Source: Chlamydomonas reinhardtii
Lineage: Eukaryota > Chlorophyta > Chlorophyceae > Chlamydomonadales > Chlamydomonadaceae
Direction of reading: 5' to 3'
Assembly: GCF_000002595.2 (NCBI RefSeq)
Contig: NC_057005.1
Span: forward strand, 6,674,200 to 6,738,199
Length of the DNA: 64,000 bases
Each line of letters starts with the position of its first letter. Positions within the stretch are counted from its first letter, which is position 1. Of the stretch, positions 54,907 through 64,000 are shown piece after piece. Under the pieces are notes generated by a model that saw nothing but the letters and a program-made list of their open reading frames with translations, had not been told where the DNA came from and did not search any database. The position numbers and the translations under genes were made by a program.

Positions 54907-56721
54907 ATGACAATCCCTGACGAGGAGGTTCTCACTAAGCTGCGTGAGCTTCTGAAACACGCAGACCTGAATGTCACCACCGAAAAGATGCTGCGCAAGC
55001 AGCTTGAGGAGCACTTTAAGCAGGACATGACAGACCGGAAGCCCATTATTCGAGCCGAGGTGCGAAGCTTCGACTCTGTGGTCGCGCCTCCATTCGCTGT
55101 AGTTCTTTCCGCGTGCCTTACCACCGCATTGTATTACACTGACAGGTTGAGCGATATTTAGCTGAGGGAGCAGGGGATGAGGAAGAGGAGGAGGAAGAGG
55201 AGGAGGACGACGACGACGCGTAAGTCCTCCGCATTGTTCCCCTGGACGGGGCATTTCCCGGCAGGCTTGCGACCAGCGCGCGCCGAAATTGACCTTTGTT
55301 TTGCTTATACGTGCTCAGGCCGGCTCGGGGAAGCGGCATGGGCTCGTGGTTGTCAGAGCCGCTGCAGGCCTTCCTGGGGGTGGAGTCGCTGCCCCGCACG
55401 CAAGTAGTCAAGCGGCTGTGGGAGTACATCAAGGCCAACAACCTGCAGGTAGTGGTGTTTCACATCATAGGAGGAAACCGGTAGACAAGCGGCTCGGGCC
55501 ATGCACGGCAAACGCAGGGGCAGTCACCAGCTGCGGGCCGGCGGCATTCGGGTGGCAGGACGACCCTCACGTCTCTCTGCGGTACGATGCACGTACTCGA
55601 GGCACCCCTCCTGACCCCCACATTCACTGTCAGTATTACAATCTTTGAAACAGTTGCCTCACAACACACCTCGCCTCTAAACTTACGCAGGACCCCAAGG
55701 ACAAGCGCAAAATCCTGCTGGATGACAAGCTCAAGACATTGTTCACCTCGCCGCTCACCATGTTCACCATGAATTCGCAGCTGAGCAAACACGTCAAGGT
55801 GTATGGTAAGTGTGACCGGTGTGGGTGCGGGCGCGGGCGCGAGGAGCATGCAGCGCAAGAGGGATACGCCACACTGGTGGTGAGGGTACTGCCCGGGAGC
55901 ACGAGACAGGAGCGTCGAGAGAAACGCGTGGTGCATGCGCGGGCACTGTGTGCATGAGCCATGTCCATCTAAGGTTAACAGACTGGCGCCATCGCACGCC
56001 ATGCAGACGGGGACGATGAGGAGCCCAAGGCCAAGTCAGCCAAGCGGCCAGCGAGCAAAGCGGGCAAGGAGAAGCCCAAGAAGGTGAGGGCCGGTAGCGG
56101 GTTACGGTAACACGGCGCTGCCCAAACTGCAGTTGAGCCTATACGAGTACACACGTGGTCGCGCGCTGTAGTACTCCGCTAGGCCCTCCGTAGTATACTA
56201 CGGTATGCGCTTAACCATGACATGCCCGCAATTGTGAGCAGGTCAAGACCGAGATGGATGAGGAGAAGCGGAAGAAGAACGCGTTCACCAAGCCCGTGCG
56301 GCTGTCCCCGGAGCTGGCGGCGCTGACGGGCAAGGAGTCCATGGGGCGGCCGGAGGTGACGTCGTTCTTCTGGGCGTACGTCAAGGAGAAGGGCCTCAAG
56401 GTGAGATGGGGGCAGCTGTTGGAGGCTGCAAGTAGCTGTTGGGCTGTCGCTGGTGCAGCACATGTCGTGCTCAGGCCGGCGGGCCGGGCTCGTGCTGTCA
56501 TGCACCACGTGCTCATTGCTGTGCCACTGAGTTTCCTTTCCTCCTCAATGCTGACTCGCCTTCGCTTTGCTGCGTCCTGTGTGACCGTCTACCGAGCACA
56601 GGATCCCGCGAACGGCCAGTTCATTATCTGCGACGCGGCGCTCAAGAAGATCACAGGCGAGGAGCGCTTCAAGGGGTTTGGCTTCATGAAGTACTTCGCG
56701 CCGCACATGCTCAAGGACTGA
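54907..56721 (+). CDS. DEK-C plus double SWIB/MDM2-domain protein, 275 aa
   Basis: Seven exons: 54907-55059, 55146-55219, 55319-55448, 55691-55805, 56007-56083, 56242-56400, 56602-56721. The N-terminal about 55 residues (IPDEEVLTKLRELLKHADLN, KMLRKQLEEHFKQD) are a DEK C-terminal-like helical domain. A Glu/Asp-rich stretch follows. SWIB domain 1 has LSEPLQAFLGVESLPRTQVV, LWEYIKANNLQDPKDKRKIL and FTMNSQLSKH. A Lys-rich linker, probably a nuclear signal, precedes SWIB domain 2 (KPVRLSPELAALTGKESMGR, FFWAYVKEKGLKDPANGQFI, GFGFMKYFAPHML). This order matches yeast UAF30 and plant SWIB proteins, which act in RNA polymerase I activation or chromatin remodelling in the nucleus. All phases agree and the ends fit the family length. 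Confidence 0.93.
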
Positions 56722-57730
56722 GTGCAATGCGGAGGCAGTTGGGTTGAAGTACAGAGCGCTGAGCGGAGAAGCAGGAAGGTGGCCTCACGACTGCGGGACT
56801 GCTTCCAGGTACATATGTCCACGCCCCCGCCAGCAGCAGGGCCATGTGGCTAGGCGGCAGCAGCCGTAGTAGCAGGAAAGACCAGGGTAGGCTGGTAGGC
56901 ATTGCTGGCCCTGCAGGACCATGAGTCCATGACAGTACGATGTACGGTAGTGGACCGAGTTGGACTAGACGGTAGGGGGTTACCTCGTTTTGACAGCTGC
57001 AAGAGGACATCGCTGAGAGTGAGAGCAACGGCATGACTCAAGTACTTTGTATGGTGACGGCAGGACACAGACGCTTGCTTTGCGGTGTGCTGCCGGAATC
57101 GCAGTAATCAGGTGAAGACCTGTAGGGGTTAGGTCGTACAGTAGAACATTCAGGAAGGATTCAGGCGGTTCACGGGCGGCTGTGACTGGAGACTACGGTA
57201 CTTACGGTATGCGGTCAGCCACTGGCACAAGAACCCACAGGCTTAGGACGTGAGGACAGCGTGCTTGGGGAACAACTTAATTTGATGTAGGTTTGTGTGC
57301 TTGAGGCCGCCCGCCGCCGAATGTACGTCGTGTGTGTTGTCTTGGGGAGGCGTCTGGCGGTCTGGGTGGATGCCGAAGGATGCCGAGGACTGAGGGGGGC
57401 GGCTGAGAAGGGCCGGGGTTGGCGGCGTTGTGAACGTCGGCTTGCACTTTGCAGTCTGTTCGCCAAGGACTCACTTGGGCCACGGCATTAGGGTTGGCTG
57501 CATTCCCATTATGCAGTATATATACTTGTCTTTGCTTCTACAGCGCAATTGCCGGAAGACCGTGGTGGCGGCTGGTAGGGTTTGTCAACTCATCGCGTGC
57601 AACACCCATTTTCAACAAGAAAGTCGACCTCTCCAATTCGGGCCTTGCAATATACTTCTTATTACAACAGTGACCTTGCAGACCACACATATTCTTCAGC
57701 CTTTTAGAAGCGAGGCTAAACACACATAAC
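56722..57730. other. Intergenic spacer between SWIB and DEAD-box genes
   Basis: About 1 kb with the SWIB 3'UTR and the helicase promoter. A TATA-like TATATATA lies at 57517-57524. No supported open frame. Confidence 0.5.
57517..57524 (+). promoter_or_regulatory. Candidate TATA box of the DEAD-box helicase gene
   Basis: TATATATA about 210 bases upstream of the ATG at 57731, in a locally AT-rich stretch. A start site 25-35 bases downstream would leave a 5'UTR of about 180 bases. Confidence 0.45.
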
Positions 57731-60700
57731 ATGGTCAAAACAAGGCACCAAGAGGAGGTTGAGGCGGCTGGGGCTCCTGTAGCTGAAAAGAAGGTTAAGA
57801 AGGCCAAGGCGTCCGAGGATGGCGCGGCACCGAAACGGAAACGTGCGACTGAGGTAGACGCAGAGCCGGCGGCCATCGAAAAGCCCAAGAAGAAGAAGGC
57901 CGCGGCGGAGGCCGCTGACGGTGACGCCGCCCCTGCTAAGAAGGTAAAGAAGGTCAAGGCTGCGTCAGAGGACAGCGAGGAGCCTGTGAAGCCGCCGACG
58001 AAGCTCGCTGCAATCACTGCCGCGACGCCCACGAGCGAGCTCGGCTTGGACCGCTTCAAGCTGTCGGAGCAGGTCAAGTCGATGCTGCGAAGCCAAAACA
58101 TCGAGTCGCTCTTCCCCATCCAAGCTATGACGCTGGAGCCGGCCATGGAGGGCCTCGACGTCGTCGGCCGCGCTCGTACGGGTTGCGGCAAGACGCTGGC
58201 CTTCACGGTGCCCGTCGTCGAGCGCATTATCGCGGAGCAGAAGAGTGGCAGCGGCATCGGCCGCGGCGCCGGGCGCCTGCCCGTCTGCATCGTCCTGGCT
58301 CCGACACGCGAGCTGGCCAAGCAGGTGCGTGCCGTAGCGCCGTCCGGCAACCGTGCGAAGTGCAACGACATAGCCGCCGTCTAGCTTACAGCGTAATGAG
58401 TTTCCCCGCCAATACGCCACGATGCCACCTTGCTCTGCCAGCTGCTTGAACAGCCTGCCGACGGCGCGGCGCTTGCACCTCACCTGCCTCTGTCCCCGCG
58501 CCATTCTCACCCTCTCGTGTGCTCCCTGCCTCCTCCCCCGGCAACCCGTTTCGCAACCTGCAGGTCCAGGAGGTGTTTGCCAACACCGGCAAGGCCGCCA
58601 ACCTGTACACCATGTGCGTGTACGGCGGCACGCCGTACGACGGCCAGGAGCAGGCGCTGTCTCGCGGCGTGGACGTGGTGGTGGGGACACCCGGCCGCGT
58701 CAAGGACCTGCTGGAGCGCGGCACACTCAAGCTGTCCAACATCCGGTGAGTCAGACCCTTGGAGGGCGCAACGTTGTGGTTTGATTGAGGGGTTTGATGG
58801 AGTGAGCGCTGGTGGGGAGGGAAGCAGTCGTGCGCGCGAGCAGGGTGCCTGGGTAGCTTCCGCTCAGCCGGGACCCCTATGCTTAGTGTCGGTCCTCATT
58901 CACATCCGGCCCTGCCGCCTCGTCCCTCACCCGCCCCGCTCACTAGTCATGCCTGGAACTCGCCCCGTTCGCTGCCGCAGCTTCCGCGTGCTGGACGAGG
59001 TGGACCAGATGCTTGCCATGGGCTTCATCGAGGACGTGGAGACCATCCTGAAGCAGGGCGAGAACAACCGCGACCAGATTCAGACGCTGCTGTTCTCCGC
59101 CACCCTGCCCAAGTGGGTGCAGGGCCTCACGCAGCGCTTCCTGCGCCCCGGCCACAAGTTCCTGGACCTGGTGGGCGACGACCGCATGCAGGTGAGGGCA
59201 GGGCAGGAGGGGAGGGGAGGGGAGGAGAGCGGGAGGGAGGGGAGGGGAGGAGAGGGAGGGGAGGAGAGAGGCTGACAAGGCGAGCGCGACAGGGAGGTGG
59301 GGTGAATGGACGTGGGGGTGAACAAGAGGAGGGCGCGGGGGGGGGACAGGTCAGCGGAAGAATCGCTGTGCATTTGGCACCTGCACGCAAGGCCTCCCAG
59401 CGCTCACGTCGCCGGGAGCATATCCGGACCTGTGATTCCTTGTAAGGGCAGAAGTCCACTCATCTGGCACGGTGGGCGCCCTAACCTTAGCAAGGCAACG
59501 CTGGTGACTTAGATGGAGACACGTCACACCACATTGCCTGTGTTGGGCGTGGCTGACTCTGCTGACTCTGCTGACACAACACCCCGCATAGCACGTTTCA
59601 TCACCTGTGTCCTAACCACGCACGCCGCGCTCCTGCTACTTGCCCCTCTCCCTCGCAGGCGGCGGTGACTGTGAAGCACCTGATGCTTCCCTGCTCCTAC
59701 CCGCAGCGCGCGGGCCTGCTGAAGGACCTCATCACCTCGTACGGCGCCGGCGGCCGCACCATCATCTTCACCGACTCCAAGAAGGAGGCGGCGGAGCTGT
59801 CCGTGGTGCTGGGAGACTCGCTGGGCGCGCAGGTGGGCAGAGAGGGCGGCGGGTCAGCAGGGTTATGCCCGAGGCCAATTAGGGTTAGGGAACGGGCGGC
59901 CGAGCGCCCAGGAGATCCACAGGGCTTGACGGTAGCGCCGGCAGTGCAGAAGGAGAAGCCGAGATGCACGTCATGTGCTCGCATCTCTGGGTTTCGCGTG
60001 CAGAAAGCTGTCGCCTCAAACCTTCTTCCATGCTCCTACCCTTGCTGCGCCCAGGCCCTGCACGGCGACCTGGCTCAGTCGATGCGCGAGCAGACGCTGG
60101 ACGGCTTCCGCAAGGGCCGTTTCGCCATCCTCATCGCCACCGACGTGGCGGCCCGCGGCCTGGACGTGACGGGCATTGAGCTGGTGCTCATGGTGGACCC
60201 GCCCGCCGACTGGGAGACCTACATCCACCGCTCGGGCCGCACCGGCCGTGCCGGCAGCAGCGGCGTGTGCGTGACGCTGGTCACCAAGAAGATGGAGTAC
60301 ATGGTGGGTGGAGGGGTGGGGCGGGCTGGAGCGGGGTGGGGCGGGATGTGCTGGGCGGATAGGCCCAAGCAGCAATCTGGCAAGGGCGCGGCTGGGGGCG
60401 GCACAGCGCATGGGCCAACAGTATGAGTAACGCAGCCTCCACCAACTCTGCTCCCGCCTCCGGTGCCAAGTCCCCACCTAACCTGCTCCTCCCATCTAAA
60501 CCTCCGCCGCCAGGTGCCCATCATTGAGAAGCGCGCGGGCATGAAGTTTGAGCGCATCGGCGCGCCGCAGCCCGCCGACATGGCGCGCATCGCCGCCGAG
60601 CGCACGCTGTCGCTGCTGGGCGAGGTGGACCCCGCCGTGGTGGGCCACTTCCGCGAGGCGGCCGAGCGCTACCTCAGCGAGTCCGCCGCCGACGGCCGCG

Positions 60701-61317
60701 ACCCGGCCGAGGCGCTGGCGCGCGCGCTTGCCAAGATCACCGGCTACAAGGTGATGAAGGCGCGCTCGCTGCTGACGGCGCACGACGACTGCACCACGCT
60801 GCTGTTCGAGTGCGCGGACCACACAATCGAAAACCCCGGCAGCGTGTGGGGCCACCTGCGCAAGACGTGCCGGCTGGACGAGGGCCTGCTGGACCAGGTC
60901 AAGCGCATGACGGTGACGGCGGACGGCAAGGGCGCCGTGTTCGACGTGCCCAGCGAGCACGTGCAGGCGTTCCTGGAGGCGGCGGAGGAGAAGCGCGGCA
61001 TCACGCTCACGCTGCCGTCGTCGCTGCCGGAGCTCAAGGTGCGGCCGGGAGAGGCCAACACCGGTGGCTTCGGCGGCGGCGGTTACGGTGGCGGCGGTTA
61101 CGGCGGTGGCGGCTACGGTGGTCGCGGGGGCGGCGGCGGCTATGGTGGCCGTGGCGGCTACGGTGGCGGCGGCCGCGGCGGCTCGGGTGGCTACGGCCGT
61201 GGCGGCGGCGGAAGCTTCGGCCGTGGCGGTGGCGGTGGCGGCTTTGGTCGCGGCGGTGCTGGCGGTCGCGGCGGCGGCCGTGGGGGCTTTGGCGGCCGGG
61301 GTCGGGGCCGCGGGTAG
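57731..61317 (+). CDS. DDX21/RH7-like nucleolar DEAD-box RNA helicase, 737 aa
   Basis: Six exons: 57731-58324, 58564-58745, 58981-59191, 59659-59832, 60055-60303, 60514-61317, all in phase. The first about 90 residues are Lys-rich ([18 protein letters not shown]), suiting nucleolar targeting. Helicase motifs: FPIQAMTLE (Q motif), ARTGCGKT (Walker A), [27 protein letters not shown] (motif II, DEVD), [29 protein letters not shown] and [17 protein letters not shown]-type domain follows (about 545-640), then a C-terminal GGYGG/RGG tail of about 80 residues that should bind RNA. The combination of Lys-rich N-terminus, GUCT and Gly/Arg tail identifies the DDX21/plant RH7 group, which acts in ribosomal RNA processing. 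A Cys in GCGKT is unusual but harmless by position. Confidence 0.94.
59196..59275 (+). repeat. GGGGA-type purine tract in helicase intron 3
   Basis: About 80 bases of GGGAGG/GGAGA repeats soon after the donor at 59192; G-quadruplex formation is possible. Confidence 0.75.
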
Positions 61318-62036
61318 ATCCCAGTGTGACGCGTCTGCACTTTGAGCGCTATGGTTTTGTGCGGCTGGCGAGTGTGGCGTGACTGCTGTTGATCCGACAC
61401 AGCGTGTCGATGAGTGTGTCGGGTGACACGAGTGACGAGGTACGGTTATGAGTTGCATGGAGCGTGTGGAAGTCGCTCATGTGCAAATGTGTTGTAGCCT
61501 TGCGTGTATTGACTCCGATGACCTTGACGTAGCCTCGACATCTATAAAGAATGTGTGTTTGTTTTGTACGGACTCGTGGAGGGAAGGCCTGGGTTGGTTG
61601 CTGTATGATGGCCCCAGAGCGTTTCACAGCTTGTAGGCGTGGACCAGCAGCAGGCAACGCAGCAGATGGCGCTTTCGTTGTGAGCTGCCACTGATGGGAG
61701 GCCGCTGCCACGTCACGTGATTGGGCAGTGCTAGAGCACCGGAACTAGAAGAATTGATGCGAGCTTTGCGCGAGAGCTTGGTGTTCAGGTGTCTGAGGGC
61801 AGGTTTGAGAGGTTCTGAGGGACAGATTTTTCTACCGAACGGGCAATGAGTGCGGAAAGCAGCAGCTGCATTAGGGCGAGCAGAAATTGCGTCGGGGCGT
61901 CTGCGCTTGGCTTAGGCTGCGTGTGCAGCAATAGGAGCAGAGAGGGCAGCCACACGTGCGGCAGCTATGATCCTCGGAAACAAGTGGACACCTTGGTGGA
62001 CACACGGATTACTGGAATCCACGGCCCGCTGCCCTG

Positions 62037-62041
62037 TGTAA
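62037..62041 (+). terminator. Candidate polyadenylation signal TGTAA, DEAD-box gene
   Basis: TGTAA overlapping AATAAA, 720 bases after the helicase stop. Confidence 0.4.
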
Positions 62042-62158
62042 ATAAAGAAGCGGCGCATACACAAGCTCGAACTGTGAAGTGCATTGGTGCAATTGGGCTT
62101 TGCATGGAACTAGGCAATGGGCGGGCTCAGGCAGGGCCGCAGGGGTTTACATCCAACA

Positions 62159-62200
62159 TGACGAGTGGTGTGGAAACGAATGCGTACGTAGACCAGAGCG
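62159..62200. repeat. Short dispersed repeat, copy 2
   Basis: Matches 9834-9875, including AATGCGTACGTAGACCAGAG in the same orientation. Confidence 0.75.
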
Positions 62201-62844
62201 GACGGCGGAGTGGGCTTGCAGGCGACACGAGAGTAGGCAGTCAGTAGCGCAAGTTGCGAATTTACATGTTACCTCGTAACCGACGGTAAACGCTGTGGAC
62301 GGCCGCGCCCATGGCTGGCGGACGGAAAGCGGCTGCTGTATTGGGATGGCTGGGCTGGACGACGGCGGCCGGGCGTTGCGTGGGACTACCAGAAAGGATG
62401 CGCCCGAAACCAACCTGGAGAACACCAGCGCCACCGGTGCCCAGCACGACATGTATGGGAGGGAGGGAGGGACAGGAGGCGTGATGCACTGCCGCGTAAA
62501 TGCTATGGCGCTAGGCGCGAGGCAAGCAACGTGACCCCCAACATACGAGGAGTGTGTCTTTACCCGCTTCTCAAACGGGGCGCGGGGGTTTGCGCTTGCG
62601 CTGCGGATGTGCGGGCAGGTGGGGGGTTGCCACAATTGCGTATGGCTGAGTACCCATGTTGAAAGGCTTGCTGATATAAATATCTATACATAAACCATTA
62701 TACGGACTCTCAGATGCGATGCACTGTCCAGCGGTGAAGCGGCGACACTTTCTGCGAGAGGTAACGACTTGGCGACGGAACGCTGCGCCTTCCGACACAA
62801 TCCTGGAGCTTAGACCATCACCTGCGTCAAAACATTGATCGAGA

Positions 62845-63908
62845 ATGGCAAGGCAGCTAAACGAAATGCTGCTGGCGAAGGTGAGCGACCGAAATTCGGC
62901 TCGGCCTTTCACATACACCTCGACCGTGCGCGTGCAGTGCTGAGGACATTTGGGCTGTCGTTTTGATTGCAACGGAAATCGCTTGGTCGTATTATGGGGG
63001 AAGCGGTCAGACGCGCATGCCCATGTTACACACGCGTGTACACTGGTCACGGCGCAGCAGCTTTGAATTGCCCTGGAGAAACGAGAATTGCGAGAGCTAC
63101 GATCTTGATTCCCTCCGGGTGCCTCCGTGCAACCCCCTCCCAGCTGGTCGCCCACCCTCGCTCTGCGGCCTGTCCGCATCGACTTGGCACCATGGCAACC
63201 CAACCGCTTCCCACAGCGGTGCCCCCAAGGCCCAAGACCCCAGCCACCCAACACGCCCCCAACCCCTTGTGTCGCAGGGTTGGTATCTTTTCAGCGCGGG
63301 AGGGGCCGTTTTCCTGCTGCCCTACCTCTACCCCTTCATATCCTCCAAGGGCGTCTCCGATCCCCAGATCGGCCTGTTGGCGGCGGTGCGGCCGTGGCTG
63401 GCAGCCGTCGCCGCCATGACCGGCCCAGCCCTAGCCGACAAGTTCAAGTGCCATCGGTCAATGATGGTGGGAACGTTCGCCGCCTCCATCCTGCTGCGCG
63501 CCAGGTAGGCATTGGGAAGGGCCGAAGGGGTAACGCAGATAGATGGGTGCTTGCGGCGCTCAACGCTGGTCATGCCTTGACTGACTCGGGTCATCTACCA
63601 CCCACTGACCCACTACGACCTGCTGCCCAGACCTTTCGCCCTTAAACCGTTGACATCATTGTCAGTAACCAACTGTCGTGCCCTTCTGCAGCATTTACTA
63701 CGCGGCTGAGGCGCGGTATCTGTTGCTTTTCACGGTGGGTGGCTGCGAAGGGTGGGGCAGTGGGCAGTGCTGTGTGTGTGTGCACCGCCTTACTCCAAAA
63801 TCACCTGATTCCTGACACATGCAGGTGGTGATTGTGTCCGAGTACGTGGCCGCACCGCCCGGAGTGCTGGCGGACGCGGCAGTGGTGGCGCTGTGCAGCA
63901 GGCAGCAG
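62845..63908 (+). CDS. Major facilitator superfamily transporter (MFSD6-like), 3' end outside window
   Basis: Four exons seen: 62845-62880, 63278-63504, 63692-63734 and 63825-63908, in phase, with a donor at 63909 leading out of the window. The start MARQLNEMLLAK is joined to a first membrane helix (WYLFSAGGAVFLLPYLYPFI). The MFS loop pattern follows: SDPQIGLLAAVRPWLAAVAA then GPALADKF with a basic cluster, typical of the helix 2-3 loop in the MFS_1-like/MFSD6 group. Further helices begin SMMVGTFAASILL and YLLLFTVVIVSEYV. It should be a multi-pass carrier; substrate is unknown. The 12-codon first exon was chosen for its ATG, correct phase and GTGAGC donor. Confidence 0.78.
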
Positions 63909-64000
63909 GTGGGTGGGCGGGCGGGCGGGCGGATGGACGAGGGGCCAGCGGCGGTAGCTAGGTGCGCCGCGATGATGGGGCGGGGGCAGCAGGCCGCAAC

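Larger units (their letters stand above)
61318..62844. other. Intergenic region: helicase 3'UTR and MFS promoter
   Basis: About 1.5 kb between same-strand genes. It holds a TGTAAATAAA at 62037, a short dispersed repeat at 62159-62200 also present at 9834, and AT-rich sequence around 62670-62700. No supported gene. Confidence 0.5.

Overview
The window looks like nuclear DNA of a volvocine green alga, most likely Chlamydomonas or a close relative. It is very GC-rich. Genes are split into many short exons whose GT/GC-AG introns join in phase, proteins carry Ala/Gly/Ser-rich low-complexity inserts, introns hold long (CA)n/(GT)n tracts, and several 3' ends have the algal polyadenylation motif TGTAA. 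All gene models below were built by eye by checking splice sites and reading phase.

Layout: (1) 0.2-2.3 kb +, 3' part of a Fringe-like glycosyltransferase. (2) 2.9-8.9 kb +, a secreted/transmembrane TKL-type protein kinase. (3) 8.9-11.2 kb, a convergent spacer holding a diverged duplicated repeat. (4) 11.2-19.7 kb -, an 18-exon ubiquitin-specific protease with DUSP and ubiquitin-like domains. (5) 20.6-29.1 kb -, the 23-exon exosome helicase MTR4. (6) 29.6-32.6 kb +, a 643-residue protein I do not recognise, divergent from MTR4. (7) 33.6-38.2 kb +, a 12-exon gene joining an XPA C-terminal-like domain to a class II photolyase-like domain. (8) 40.0-42.0 kb -, a P/U-type (PHO80-like) cyclin. (9) 42.1-43.9 kb -, a 5'-truncated LINE lying just upstream of the cyclin start. 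(10) 43.9-48.5 kb, gene-poor and repeat-bearing, with one small unknown gene. (11) 48.5-52.4 kb -, a leucine-rich protein gene with one in-frame stop. (12) 52.7-54.5 kb -, a DUF92/TMEM19 membrane protein, divergent from (13) 54.9-56.7 kb +, a DEK-C plus double SWIB-domain protein. (14) 57.7-61.3 kb +, a nucleolar DDX21/RH7-like DEAD-box helicase. (15) 62.8 kb to the edge +, the start of an MFS transporter.

This is ordinary euchromatin, not an operon or gene cluster, although MTR4, the DDX21-like helicase and the SWIB protein all belong to RNA or chromatin housekeeping. The most notable item is the XPA-photolyase fusion. It places a nucleotide-excision-repair scaffold motif and a light-dependent repair flavoprotein in one polypeptide, and the connecting exon is a single uninterrupted reading frame.
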